A DNA stretch of 64,000 nt from JAWVYT01 sp964605205 (GTDB lineage Bacteria; Gemmatimonadota; Gemmatimonadetes; Longimicrobiales; RSA9), in assembly GCA_964605205.1 (NCBI GenBank), contig CAZSBL010000001.1, positions 17,093-81,092 on the forward strand, in the 5' to 3' direction. This document shows positions 24,804 to 33,522 of this stretch, piece by piece. The position numbers and the translations under genes were made by a program. Each line of letters starts with the position of its first letter. Position 1 is the first letter of the stretch. The notes below the pieces were generated by a model. It did not search any database. It worked only from the letters and a program-made list of their open reading frames with translations, and was not told where the DNA came from.

Positions 24804-24965
24804 GTGGAGGCCGGCGGGGCGAGTGACGGGACGAGGATTCGGCGGCGAGTCACGCTCCGACCCCGATAGTCGTTATATTGTCAGCAGTCGCACCGGGTGC
24901 CCGACCCGGTGGGAGCCTCTGCCCCCGTGTGGATCCGGGCTCCGGTCCCTCTGATCCTCGCCATC

Positions 24966-26837
24966 ATGTCAGCAGCCCGTACACTCGTCCCCTTCCTGCT
25001 CGTCGCCTTCGCCGGTTGTGACGCCATCCTGGGTCCGCCCGATGACCCGGCCAGTATCCGTGTCCGGGCCGACCGGAGCTCCCTCGAATGGGTGGGCGAG
25101 ACGGCGCAGGTGGAGGCCGAGGTGCGCAACGAGGACGGCGACGTCATCGGCAGCCCCACCGTGACCTGGACGAGTGGCGATTCCATCGTCGCGACCGTCG
25201 GTGAGACGGGGACCGTGACCGGTCGAGCCAACGGCGAGGTGTGGATCACCGGCCGGGCCGGTGGGGTGCGGGACTCCGTGCGGTTCACCGTGGACAGCCC
25301 GATCCCGTGCCTCCCGACGGGCACGCTGGCCGTGCCGGACACGGTGGCCGACGAGCTCGTGCCGGGGGAGTGCGGCCCCGAGGCGCGCTATACGGAGGTC
25401 TGGCAGATCGAGGTGGAGGAGAGCGGCCTGATCACCCTCGACCTCACCAGCTCCGCGTTCAATGCGTTCCTCATGCTGCTGGATGACCAGGGCCAGGCGG
25501 TGGGCGCGGACAACGACAGTGGCGTGGCGTTCAACGCCCGACTCATGGTGGACCTGTTTCCGGGCACGTACTACGCGCTGATCGGACCGTATGCGATGGG
25601 CGTGGGCGGTCCCTACCAGCTGAGCGTCATCAGGGGCGCGCACCCGAGCCCCTGCCCACCCTCGGCCACGGTCTCGTTCCCCGACACCGTCAGCGGCACG
25701 ACCGCTACCGGGGCCTGCAGCTACGAAGGCTTCCTGATCGACGTTTGGCGGCTCGAGCTCGCCGACAGCACCGACGTGACGTTCCAGCTGGTGGGCGACG
25801 ACTTCGGCATGTACCTTGCCGTCACCGACACCATCGGCCGCTACCTCTTCGGCGGCTCACCGGGCCCGTCCGAAGGGAGCTGGGTCGAGCGCACGATCCC
25901 ACCCGGCGCGTACGACATCTGGGCCGGCGCACGGGAGCAGGGCGTGGCCGGAAGCTACACCCTCCAGGTCAAGCAGGGACCCGCCGCCCTGAACTGCCCG
26001 ACCACGGGCACCGTGGCGATCAACGGGACGGGTACGGGCGCCCTCACAAACGAGGACTGCTATGTCTGGTTCGCGCCCTCCGACGGGTGGACGCTCGAGG
26101 TGACGGACACGACCGAGCTGACCATGGCCGTCAACACCCCCGATCCTATCTATCCGGCCCTCCTGGTCGGGGACTCGGTGGGCGAGCTCGTGGGGATCGG
26201 GTTCCAGAACATCGCCCGGTACGCCCGTCACGACACCACGCTGGTGCCGGGCAGCTACCGCGTCTGGATCCAGTCGGCCGACCTCGAGCCCGGCGACTAC
26301 CAGCTGAGCGTGGTGGAGGCCGGGGAGATGGGTGCGTGCGAGCCGGGGGACGTGGCGGTCATCGACAGCACCTTCGAGGGCGCCCTCTCCACCACCGACT
26401 GCGCTCTCATCGACGGACGCTACACTGACGGGTGGACACTCCAGGTCGACACCACCACTCACGTCACCATCGAGCTGGAAAGCGCCAAGTTCGATGCCTT
26501 CCTGATCGTGGTGGACTCGGCGGGCCACGCCGTGGGCCGCGATGATGACAGCGGCGATGGCACCGACGCCTCCATCACCCTCGAACTGGAGCCCGGCGCC
26601 TACACCCTCTGGGCTACGTCGTGGGCGGCCCACAGCATCGGCGGCTACCAGCTCACCCTGGCCACCGCCACCGCGAGCCTCCTCACCGATGGCGACGACG
26701 GCCAGGGCAAGACCGCGAGCGCCTGGCCGCCCACCCGTACCGGTCAGGATGCCGGGCCACTCCTGCTCCGGGACCGCCCGACGTGGGTCGAACGCCTGCG
26801 GATCCGGTCCGCCGGAACCATCGACCCGGGACGGTAG
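24966..26837 (+). CDS. Lipoprotein with Ig-like domain and four PPC-like repeats
   Basis: A 623-residue predicted lipoprotein (signal ending FAGC). Residues about 25-115 form a BIG2-like Ig domain (EDGDVIGSPTVTWTSGD type). Four consecutive domains of about 105-120 residues follow, each starting with a Cys-Pro or Cys-Glu-Pro motif, a second Cys about 20 residues later and ending with PGxYxLxx...GxYQLSV, resembling bacterial pre-peptidase C-terminal (PPC) domains. The paired cysteines in each repeat suggest a disulfide per domain. The C-terminus (about 40 residues) is disordered and has no catalytic domain, so it is probably a cell-surface binding protein. The ATG is chosen to place the lipobox correctly. 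Confidence 0.7.
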   Translation: MSAARTLVPFLLVAFAGCDAILGPPDDPASIRVRADRSSLEWVGETAQVEAEVRNEDGDVIGSPTVTWTSGDSIVATVGETGTVTGRANGEVWITGRAGGVRDSVRFTVDSPIPCLPTGTLAVPDTVADELVPGECGPEARYTEVWQIEVEESGLITLDLTSSAFNAFLMLLDDQGQAVGADNDSGVAFNARLMVDLFPGTYYALIGPYAMGVGGPYQLSVIRGAHPSPCPPSATVSFPDTVSGTTATGACSYEGFLIDVWRLELADSTDVTFQLVGDDFGMYLAVTDTIGRYLFGGSPGPSEGSWVERTIPPGAYDIWAGAREQGVAGSYTLQVKQGPAALNCPTTGTVAINGTGTGALTNEDCYVWFAPSDGWTLEVTDTTELTMAVNTPDPIYPALLVGDSVGELVGIGFQNIARYARHDTTLVPGSYRVWIQSADLEPGDYQLSVVEAGEMGACEPGDVAVIDSTFEGALSTTDCALIDGRYTDGWTLQVDTTTHVTIELESAKFDAFLIVVDSAGHAVGRDDDSGDGTDASITLELEPGAYTLWATSWAAHSIGGYQLTLATATASLLTDGDDGQGKTASAWPPTRTGQDAGPLLLRDRPTWVERLRIRSAGTIDPGR

Positions 26838-26960
26838 CGCGCACTTCCTCGGTCGGACGTAGAATTTCGTCCGATTCCGCTATCGGAGTGCCCCATCCCG
26901 TGCGTTATCCCTGTAGGTGACCGGCCCCGACAGGCGGGGCCCCAACCAGAGGAGGTACGC

Positions 26961-27362
26961 ATGGCACGATCCGTCAACAAGATCATCCTGGTCGGCAACG
27001 TGGGCCGCGATCCCGAGGTCCAGGCCACGTCCAACGGCCACAAGGTGGCCCACTTCTCGCTGGCCACCAGCCGCCGGTTCCCCAAGGAGAACGGGTTCGA
27101 TGAGCGGACCGAGTGGCACCGGCTCACCGTCTGGGATCGGCTCGCCGAGATCACCGAGGAGTACGTCCGCAAGGGCGACCGCCTGTACGTGGAGGGGCGG
27201 ATGCAGTACGACTCCTACGAGCGCGACGGCGTCACCATCCCCACCGCCGAGATCAACGTTCGCGAGCTGGTCATGCTCGGCTCCGCGTCCGGGCGCAACG
27301 TGAGCGGAGCCGACGTGGAGGCCGAAGCGGGGGCGGAGGAAGAGGAGCTGGTCGAGGCCTAG
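26961..27362 (+). CDS. ssb: Single-stranded DNA-binding protein
   Basis: OB-fold protein that coats single-stranded DNA, 133 residues. The N-terminal NKIILVGNVGRDPEV, VAHFSLATSRRF, TEWHRLTVWDRLAE and YVEGRMQYDSYERDG blocks are canonical. The linker is short, and the C-terminus ends in a run of Glu then LVEA, without the DDDIPF-like tip that recruits partner proteins. It may therefore be a second SSB or one with altered partner binding. AGAGGAGG lies 6 bases before the ATG. Confidence 0.95.
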   Translation: MARSVNKIILVGNVGRDPEVQATSNGHKVAHFSLATSRRFPKENGFDERTEWHRLTVWDRLAEITEEYVRKGDRLYVEGRMQYDSYERDGVTIPTAEINVRELVMLGSASGRNVSGADVEAEAGAEEEELVEA

Positions 27363-27378
27363 GGGCTTCGGCAGGAAA

Positions 27379-27423
27379 CACGGAGGCACGGAGCGGGCTC
27401 ACCCCCAACTCCGTGCCTCCGTG
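27379..27423. terminator. Palindromic element between convergent ssb and sigma gene
   Basis: A perfect 15-bp inverted repeat (CACGGAGGCACGGAG / complement) around a 15-base loop, in the 85 bases separating two converging genes. It lacks a T-run. It could terminate both transcripts, and its sequence resembles the other CGGAG-type repeat elements of the window. Confidence 0.55.
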
Positions 27424-27447
27424 CCCTCTATGAGCTGTTCCGTTCCC

Positions 27448-28308
27448 CTACTCGGCCGCCCAGAAGGTGCTCAGCGCCTCGCCGTCCGCGCTCTCCCGCA
27501 GCTTCTCGAATGCACGGTTCCGGATCTGGCGGATCCGCTCGCGGGTTACGCCGAGCAGTGAACCGATCTCTTCCAGCGTCCGCTCCTCGCCGTCATCCAG
27601 TCCGTAGTACAGGTAGAGGATCTTTCGCTCCCGCTCGGTCAGGTACTTCTCGAACATCCGGTCCAGGAACTCCCGCCGCGCCTGGCTCTCGACGCTCTCC
27701 TCGATATCGTCGCTCTCGGCACCGGCGAAGCGCTCCCCGAACGAGGCGCTGTCCCGGTCACCCCGGTCGATGGGGGCGTCCAGCGAAAGCTCGGAGGCCG
27801 CCACGCGTCGGAGCGCCCGCACCGTCTCGATGGGCTCCTCCATGTGCTCCGCGATCTCCTGGTCCGTGGGCGAGCGGCCCAGCAGCTGCGTCAGCGCCGT
27901 CTCCGTGCGGCTCAGCTTCACCAGATTCGAGTTCTGGTTCAGCGGGATCCGCACCGAGCGAGTCTGCTCGGCCAGCGCCTGAAGCACCGTCTGACGGATC
28001 CACCAGACGGCGTAGGAGATGAACTTCACGCCCTTGTCGGGATCGAACTTCTTCACCGCCTTCAGCAGGCCCTCGTTCCCGATGCACACCAGCTCCGCCA
28101 GGCCCAGGCCCCGGCCCTGGTACTTCTTCACGTACGAAATTACGAACCGTAGGTTCGCCGTCACCAGACGCTCCGCCGCCTCCTTGTCTCCCTCACGGGC
28201 CCGGGCGGCCAGCTCGCGCTCCTCCATCGGGTCTTCGATGAGCGGGTACTTCTCCACATCGAACAGGTACTGATCGAAAGAATCCGTCGCGCGCGAGTTC
28301 ACGAACAT
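27448..28308 (-). CDS. RpoD-family RNA polymerase sigma factor (first copy)
   Basis: A 286-residue sigma-70 factor. Region 1.2/2 shows DSFDQYLFDVEKYPLI, RFVISYVKKYQGRGLGLAELV, KFDPDKGVKFISYAVWWIRQ; region 3 SVRIPLNQNS; region 4.2 TLEEIGSLLGVTRERIRQIRNRAFEKLR, a normal helix-turn-helix. In region 2.2 it has LVCIGNEGLL where most primary sigmas carry LIQEGNIGL, a change in the core-binding helix. A second RpoD-type sigma is at 42158. The promoter at 28462 is well defined, and a terminator-like hairpin sits in the 150-base leader. It is probably an alternative (group 2-like) sigma, but this is not settled by sequence alone. Confidence 0.92.
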   Translation of the reverse strand: MFVNSRATDSFDQYLFDVEKYPLIEDPMEERELAARAREGDKEAAERLVTANLRFVISYVKKYQGRGLGLAELVCIGNEGLLKAVKKFDPDKGVKFISYAVWWIRQTVLQALAEQTRSVRIPLNQNSNLVKLSRTETALTQLLGRSPTDQEIAEHMEEPIETVRALRRVAASELSLDAPIDRGDRDSASFGERFAGAESDDIEESVESQARREFLDRMFEKYLTERERKILYLYYGLDDGEERTLEEIGSLLGVTRERIRQIRNRAFEKLRESADGEALSTFWAAE

Positions 28309-28334
28309 AAAGCGTTACCTCTCTCGGGAGAACG

Positions 28335-28373
28335 AAAAAGCAGCGAGCACGCTGGGCGATGGATGCTCGCTGC
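28335..28373 (-). terminator. Intrinsic terminator in the sigma-gene leader
   Basis: On the minus strand, GCAGCGAGCA is followed 14 bases later by its complement TGCTCGCTGC, then TTTTT (28335-28339). It lies between the promoter at 28462-28490 and the start codon at 28308, so it would end a transcript of about 120 bases before the sigma gene. Confidence 0.7.
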
Positions 28374-28461
28374 CTCTTGGGTTGGAATCCGAATGTTTGG
28401 ACCGCAGACAGAGCATCCGCACCCGGAAGCCGTTGTGGGTAATCGGCCTGAAGAACACGCC

Positions 28462-28490
28462 AATATATACGAAACTGAAAAACGTGTAAA
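28462..28490 (-). promoter_or_regulatory. Promoter of the first sigma gene
   Basis: Reading the minus strand: TTTACA, exactly 17 bases, then TATATT. This is a near-consensus sigma-70 pair in a locally AT-rich patch. Transcription should begin near 28455, giving about 150 bases of leader. Confidence 0.72.
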
Positions 28491-28746
28491 CCCTCCCGGG
28501 CCCGCGCCGGCTCCTCCCCCCGGGCCAGTGCGGGGCAGGGTGCCAGATCGCGCCCGTGAAAACAGATGTTTTTGCGCGCGCTTTCGCGCGGCGGGCGGCG
28601 CGCGCGGTGCCCGGCTCTGGATGCGGCCTATGATGGCTGCGAGCCCCGCAGCTCGTCGAGGGCGAAGAAGCGTTTGATCTCGAGGTTGCCGGCCTCGAGG
28701 ATGCGGTCGTTCATGCGCTCGCGGAACTCACAGAATTCGTTGACGC
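28491..28746. other. Gene-free stretch upstream of the sigma promoter
   Basis: Between the end of the ketosynthase operon (28747) and the sigma promoter. It contains GCGCGCG-rich inverted sequence near 28570-28610 (GCGCGCGCTTTCGCGCG). No ORF or RNA is recognised. Confidence 0.5.
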
Positions 28747-29712
28747 TCAAGCGGTTGCGGGGATCAGGTGTTGGATGGCCAGCTCGATCTCGGGTCCGTC
28801 TTTCAGGAGGAAGAGGGTGTAGGTCGAGTCGTCGTCGCCTTCGACGTGCAGGATCTCGGCCCAGACGCCGGGCCGGTGTTGGATCCGTCGGGGAGCGGGG
28901 AGGGCGATGCGTCGTGCCCCGAACAGGGTTCGGTAGACGAATACGAGCCCGTGGACGGTGAGGACGAGCCAGCCGTTGCGGAAGGCCCCGGAGCCTTTCC
29001 GGCCGTGGAGTGCGGCGCGGGTCCCGTGGGGTGGCGCGGCGCCGAGGGGTGTATCATCGAGGAGGTGGCGGGCATAGCGCGGCATGTCTTCGAGCTCGCG
29101 CCATCGGGCGGGACGGAAGATGGAGCGGAGCCAGGCGGCGGTGGCGCGGGACCCGAGGCGGAACGCTCTCCAGATCCGGGGCCCGAAGAGGGTGGCGATG
29201 AAGAGGAGCACGCCGGCGGCGATGAGGGTGTAGGTGGGGAAGCGGAACGCGAGGACGGCGAAGGCGGCGGCGAGGATGTCCTCGCCCACGCTGATCCAGG
29301 GGTGCCAGCGAGTGCGGAGGGTGGCGTTGAGGGCCATGCGGCTTCCGGCCTTGGTGCCGTGGGCGGCGAGGGCCACGACGAGGGCGAGGGCGGCGCCGCC
29401 GGCCATGATGGCGGCGGGCTGTCCCCACAGCGCGGCCACGGCCAGGAGCGCGGCGCCGGGGGCCCGGATGAAGGTGTGGACGGTATCCCAGAGGGAGTCG
29501 GCGTGGCGGATCTTGTCGATGACGGCCTCGACCATGTAGAGGGCCACGGCGCTGGCGATGACGATCCACCCTTCGAGGCCCTGGAGGCCGGTGGGGAGGG
29601 CGGGCAGGAGGTCGAAGCGGGAGAGGATGCCGAGGGCGGCCACGGTGAGGTAGAGGTTGAGGCCGCAGGCGACGGCCATGCCGACGAGCTGGCCGGCCAT
29701 CACGAGGGTCAT
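28747..29712 (-). CDS. DUF4126 membrane protein with C-terminal extra domain
   Basis: A 321-residue protein. The first 190 residues match DUF4126: several membrane helices, starting LVGMAVACGLNLYLTVAALGIL, with VEAVIDKIRHADSLWDTVHTFIRAPGAALLA typical of the family. After about residue 200 a soluble domain follows, with a hydrophobic core (WLVLTVHGLVFVYRTLF) and ending near IELAIQHLIPA, not usual for DUF4126. The ATG overlaps the ketosynthase stop (ATGA), so this is the last gene of a six-gene coupled operon. No function is known for the family. Confidence 0.7.
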   Translation of the reverse strand: MTLVMAGQLVGMAVACGLNLYLTVAALGILSRFDLLPALPTGLQGLEGWIVIASAVALYMVEAVIDKIRHADSLWDTVHTFIRAPGAALLAVAALWGQPAAIMAGGAALALVVALAAHGTKAGSRMALNATLRTRWHPWISVGEDILAAAFAVLAFRFPTYTLIAAGVLLFIATLFGPRIWRAFRLGSRATAAWLRSIFRPARWRELEDMPRYARHLLDDTPLGAAPPHGTRAALHGRKGSGAFRNGWLVLTVHGLVFVYRTLFGARRIALPAPRRIQHRPGVWAEILHVEGDDDSTYTLFLLKDGPEIELAIQHLIPATA

Positions 29713-30974
29713 GGGGCCCTCCGGATCACCAGCGACGCGTTGATTCCGCCGAACCCGAAGGAGTTGGAGAGACAGACCCGGGAGTGGTGGTCGCGGCCGG
29801 AGCCGGTGACGTAGTCGAGGTCGCACTCGGCGCCCCCGTCGTGAAAGTTGACGGTGGGCGGGACCCAGTCGTGTTCCATGGCCAGGCAGGCGATGGCCAC
29901 CTCCATGGCGCCGGAGGCGCCGAGGGCGTGGCCGTGGTAGGCCTTGGTGCCGCTCACCGGCACGTGGTAGGCGTGGTCCCCGAGGACCTGCTTGATGGCG
30001 TCGGTCTCGGTACTGTCGTTGAGGGGCGTGGACGAGCCGTGGGGATTCACGTAGTCGACCGTTTCGGGGGTCAGGCCGGCGGAGCGGAGCGCCAGGCGCA
30101 TGGCCCGTGCGGCCTGGCTCCCATCGGGGCGGGGCGCGGTCATGTGATGGGCGTCGTTGGTGGTGCCGTAGCCGGCGAGCTCGCCGTAGATCCGGGCGCC
30201 TCGCTCCACGGCCCGGTCCCAGCGCTCGAGGACCACGGTGCACCCGCCCTCGCCCATGACAAACCCGTCGCGGTCCTTGTCGAACGGGCGGCACGCGGCT
30301 TCGGGCTCGTTGTTCCGGGTGCTCATGGCGCGGATCAGGGAGAAGGCACCGAAGGAGAGGGGCGCCAGCGGCGCTTCCACACCGCCGGCCACGGCCACCT
30401 CACTGGTGCCGTCGCGGATCAGGCGGAACGCCTCACCGATGGCGATGGTGCCGGAGGCGCACGACATGGCGTTGGTGGCGTTGGGGCCGGTGAAGCCGAA
30501 CTCGATGGCCACGCCACAGGAGGCGGCGCCTCCGAAGGTAGTGAGGGCGACCCGGGGGTCCACGGCCCGCTTCCCGCCCCTGACCAGGTTGACCACCTGC
30601 TCCTCGGCGTACGCCACGCCGCCGAGGGCGGAGCCGAACTGCACCGCCACCGCATCCGGATCGATGTGGTCGGGCTCGAGGGCGGCGTCGGCGAGGGCCA
30701 TGCGGGTGGTGGCCACGGCGAAGTGCATGAACCGATCGAGGCGCCGGACCTTCTGCGCGTCCATGAAGTCGGCGGGGTCGAAGTCGTCGACCTCGGCCAC
30801 GAGGTGGGAGCGCCACTGGCTCGGGTCGAAGCGGGTGGCTCGCCGGATCGGGGACCGGGCCGCGCGCAGGCCGGCCAGCAGCCCGTCGGGGCCGGAGCCC
30901 ACGGCGGTGATGGGTCCGATGCCGGTGATCGCCACCCGGTGCGGCGCGCCATTGGGGTCCACATCGTCACGCAT
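29709..30974 (-). CDS. Beta-ketoacyl-ACP synthase (FabF-like ketosynthase)
   Basis: Condensing enzyme, 421 residues. The active site is complete: nucleophile Cys in NAMSCASGTIAIG, His in VNPHGSSTPLND, and Lys plus His in TKAYHGHALGASG, with the C-terminal NSFGFGGINASLV gate. It is therefore a working ketosynthase rather than a chain-length factor. It joins acyl-ACP with malonyl-ACP. Here it stands inside an operon with a SRPBCC protein, an FAD oxidoreductase and a methyltransferase, not with fab genes, so a secondary polyketide-like product is more likely than housekeeping fatty-acid synthesis. Start chosen at MRDDVDPNGAP; it overlaps the upstream gene by 8 bases. Confidence 0.92.
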   Translation of the reverse strand: MRDDVDPNGAPHRVAITGIGPITAVGSGPDGLLAGLRAARSPIRRATRFDPSQWRSHLVAEVDDFDPADFMDAQKVRRLDRFMHFAVATTRMALADAALEPDHIDPDAVAVQFGSALGGVAYAEEQVVNLVRGGKRAVDPRVALTTFGGAASCGVAIEFGFTGPNATNAMSCASGTIAIGEAFRLIRDGTSEVAVAGGVEAPLAPLSFGAFSLIRAMSTRNNEPEAACRPFDKDRDGFVMGEGGCTVVLERWDRAVERGARIYGELAGYGTTNDAHHMTAPRPDGSQAARAMRLALRSAGLTPETVDYVNPHGSSTPLNDSTETDAIKQVLGDHAYHVPVSGTKAYHGHALGASGAMEVAIACLAMEHDWVPPTVNFHDGGAECDLDYVTGSGRDHHSRVCLSNSFGFGGINASLVIRRAP

Positions 30975-31539
30975 CCGGGCCCTCCGCCCTCGGCTCCGTC
31001 TGGCCGTCGCCGGGCTCCGCCTGCGCCTGGCCGGTACCGGAGTGGAGCGTATCACCAGTGCCGTCCGGCTCCAGGGCCGCCTGGCGCTGGGCCTCGGCGC
31101 AGATGCCGTCGAGCGTACGCTGCGCGATGAAGCTGACGAAGTGCGGTCCGATGACGCGGTTCGCGGCGAAGCGGCTGATGAGCGGCCAGTCCGGACCGTC
31201 CCATTCGTGGGTGATCCGGACCACGGTGCCCTCGGTGGCGGGGAGGAAGATCCAGGCGACCTTCATCCCGGTGGTGATCCCATCGATGTGGTTGTAGCGG
31301 ACGATGGGCTCGTCCGGGTCGGCCTCCATGTGAGACTTCCACCAGGTCGGCCACCGGAACGGCCCCGGGAAGTCGCGCCAGGCGGCCATCTCCACCACGC
31401 CGCGGCCGAAGCCGCGCTTTTCGCTGAAACGGACCCATCGGTAGTGGGGGAGGATCTCGGGCCACCGCTCGACGTCGGCGGCCACGCGGAAGACGATGTC
31501 GGCGGGCGCGACGGTCACCTGCTGGTCGATGCGGATCAT
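30967..31539 (-). CDS. SRPBCC (START-like) protein, polyketide cyclase/COQ10 type
   Basis: A 190-residue protein with a helix-grip fold pattern. The start MIRIDQQVTVAPADIVFRVAADVERWPEILPHYRWVRFSEK matches the polyketide-cyclase/aromatase and COQ10-like SRPBCC group. A central beta-rich segment and a long C-terminal helix (FVSFIAQRTLDGICAEAQRQ) complete the fold. The last 25 residues are charged and disordered. It sits between the ketosynthase and FAD oxidoreductase, overlapping both, so it probably handles their hydrophobic intermediate. Catalysis rather than binding cannot be shown. Confidence 0.75.
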   Translation of the reverse strand: MIRIDQQVTVAPADIVFRVAADVERWPEILPHYRWVRFSEKRGFGRGVVEMAAWRDFPGPFRWPTWWKSHMEADPDEPIVRYNHIDGITTGMKVAWIFLPATEGTVVRITHEWDGPDWPLISRFAANRVIGPHFVSFIAQRTLDGICAEAQRQAALEPDGTGDTLHSGTGQAQAEPGDGQTEPRAEGPDA

Positions 31540-32801
31540 GGACGCTCCGGGTCGGGGGGAAAGAGGAAGCTCGATACCACGGCGGTCGAAAGCAAGGACC
31601 GGGGTGGGCGCAGGTCGCCGGTGACATCGATGAGCCGATCCATGGCGGGCCGTGCGTCGGCCAGGCGGCCGATTACCGGATTGGCGAGCCACGGTCGGGA
31701 GACCACGGCCTCGACCAGTCGCTGGACCCGCCGGACCGGGCGGGTCAGGGAGCGCCTGGCGGTGGCGTAGCGCCGGAGGGCCGTATCGAGGGCCCGGTGT
31801 TCGGCCTCCACACGGTCGGCGGCCCGGGGGGTCCCGGCCAGCACCGGGCCGACGAAGCTCGCCAACCGCTCGGCGGCCGCCATGGCGTGGTAGATCCCCT
31901 GGCCGGTGAACGGGTCGTAGTAGCCGGCGGCATCGCCTACGAGGGCCGCGCCGTGGGCCACGGGCGATCGGGTCGGCCAGTCGAAGGGGCCGGAAGCCAG
32001 AAGGCCGTCGATGGGCAGGTCGCCGAACCGTTGTCGCACCGACGGCACGCGCTCGAGCCAGCCGCGGAAGAAGGGCTCGGCGCCAGCGCGGAGACCTTCG
32101 CTGTGGTCGTCGTCGACCACCAGCGTGAGGTTGTACCGGGGCCCGGCCGGTGCCACGCCGAGCACGCCGCCGCGCAGGACGTGCATCTCGCCGTGCCGCA
32201 TGAGAGTCGCTCCGGCCTGGCCGCCGGGTTGGGTCATGTGGGCGGTGAGGGAGACCTTGCGGAGCCGGGGCGGGCGGCGGATCACGCCGAGCTGTCGTGC
32301 CACCACGGACCGGAGCCCGTCGGCGCCCACTACCAGGCGGGCCGTGAGGCGCTCCCCTTCGCGGGTGACCACGCCACGCACCCGGCCCGGGGCCGGACCC
32401 GACGGATCGGCGCCGTCTTTCTCACGGGCCAGGCCGGTGACGTGGGCCTGCCGCAGGCGGCACCCCGCCTCGACGGCCGCGTCGACCAGGATGGCGTCGA
32501 GGATCCGTCGCTCGAGGGCCAGCGCGGTACGGTCGAGCCGGCCCGTGGCGACGCCGCCATCGGGCGCCACGATCTGCCACCGCTCGATGGGAGTGGCGGG
32601 TTCCCGGACGCGCGCGAGGAGCCCGATCCGTTCCAGGAGGAGCGTGGCGGCGGCGCTCATGCAGTCACCGCACGGCTTCGGCCGGGGGAACCGGGCGCGG
32701 TCGAGAAGGAGCACGTCGAGGCCCTGCCGGGCCAGGAGGAGCCCGGTGATGGCGCCGCCCGGCCCGGCGCCGACCACGATGACATCGGCCGTGGGGCGCA
32801 T
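31536..32801 (-). CDS. FAD-dependent oxidoreductase, geranylgeranyl reductase-like
   Basis: Flavoprotein of 421 residues. The dinucleotide site DVIVVGAGPGGAITG is at the N-terminus, followed by PKPCGDCMSAAA, a motif of the geranylgeranyl reductase/FAD monooxygenase group. LVVGADGLRSVVARQLG and VGDAAGYYDPFTGQGIYHAM are the second FAD-binding segments. Family members reduce isoprenoid chains or hydroxylate aromatics; here the operon context (ketosynthase, methyltransferase) makes tailoring of a polyketide or quinone-like product more likely. It overlaps the SRPBCC gene by 4 bases (ATGA). The ATG at MRPTADVIVVG is chosen; sequence upstream is shadow. Confidence 0.84.
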   Translation of the reverse strand: MRPTADVIVVGAGPGGAITGLLLARQGLDVLLLDRARFPRPKPCGDCMSAAATLLLERIGLLARVREPATPIERWQIVAPDGGVATGRLDRTALALERRILDAILVDAAVEAGCRLRQAHVTGLAREKDGADPSGPAPGRVRGVVTREGERLTARLVVGADGLRSVVARQLGVIRRPPRLRKVSLTAHMTQPGGQAGATLMRHGEMHVLRGGVLGVAPAGPRYNLTLVVDDDHSEGLRAGAEPFFRGWLERVPSVRQRFGDLPIDGLLASGPFDWPTRSPVAHGAALVGDAAGYYDPFTGQGIYHAMAAAERLASFVGPVLAGTPRAADRVEAEHRALDTALRRYATARRSLTRPVRRVQRLVEAVVSRPWLANPVIGRLADARPAMDRLIDVTGDLRPPRSLLSTAVVSSFLFPPDPERP

Positions 32802-32802
32802 G

Positions 32803-33522
32803 TCAGGCCTCCGCCCGGAGCACGAGCCGGTAGAAGGGGTGGCGGTGGACGGTGGCCCGGAGCTCGGCCGTGTGGGCGAGCTCGAGGAGCTCCGTGGGGG
32901 TGAACGACCGGCGCACCGAGAGGGGTCCATCGTGCCGCGTCACGAGGTTGCCGCGCCAGACCGTGGCGGCCAGGAGTCGGGCGCCGAGGTAGTTCGGCAG
33001 CGCACGCTCCAGCTCCCCCACCAGGATCCGCCCGCCCCGGGCGACCCGGGCCGCCTCGCGCAGGAGGGTGGTGAGGTCGGGCCCGTCCATGTGGTGGAGC
33101 GTCATCCCGAGGTGGACCAGGTCGAAGGCGCCGTCCCGGAAGGGGAGGCGGAGCCCATCGCCGCGGACCAGCCCGATACGGGGCTCCCGTTCGCGGGCAG
33201 CGGCGAGGGTCCGGGCATGGACGTCGAGGCCGGTCACGTGGGCCGGCCGGCCCCGGCGCCGTGCCCAGCGGGCGATGGCGGCGGCCAGGTCGGCGGCGCC
33301 GGTCCCCACGTCGAGGACCCGGGCCGGCCCGGACGCCGGAGCCACCGCCTCGTCGCCGGGAGCCGGGAGCGCCCACGGCAGGTGGCGCAGGAGCGCGCGC
33401 CGGGCGCCGAGCCAGCGGTTCACGGCCACGATGTGCCCGAGGGCCGAGCGGAGCGCGTCCGGATCCACGTCCGCCGCGTCCATCCGCTCCGGCGTCTCCA
33501 CGGCGCGGTCGAGGCGCGTCAT
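32803..33522 (-). CDS. Class I SAM-dependent methyltransferase
   Basis: A 239-residue methyltransferase. Motif I VLDVGTGAADLAAAIARW binds SAM, followed by GLDVHARTLAAAR and the conserved acidic-loop FDLVHLGMTLHHM. ARVARGGRILVGELER is motif III. The last third, with ARLLAATVWRGNLVTRHDGPLSVRRSFTPTEL, resembles methyltransferases that act on small lipophilic substrates. It starts one base inside the barrel gene's stop (TGATG) and ends one base before the FAD gene. A tailoring step in the same pathway is inferred. Confidence 0.85.
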   Translation of the reverse strand: MTRLDRAVETPERMDAADVDPDALRSALGHIVAVNRWLGARRALLRHLPWALPAPGDEAVAPASGPARVLDVGTGAADLAAAIARWARRRGRPAHVTGLDVHARTLAAAREREPRIGLVRGDGLRLPFRDGAFDLVHLGMTLHHMDGPDLTTLLREAARVARGGRILVGELERALPNYLGARLLAATVWRGNLVTRHDGPLSVRRSFTPTELLELAHTAELRATVHRHPFYRLVLRAEA

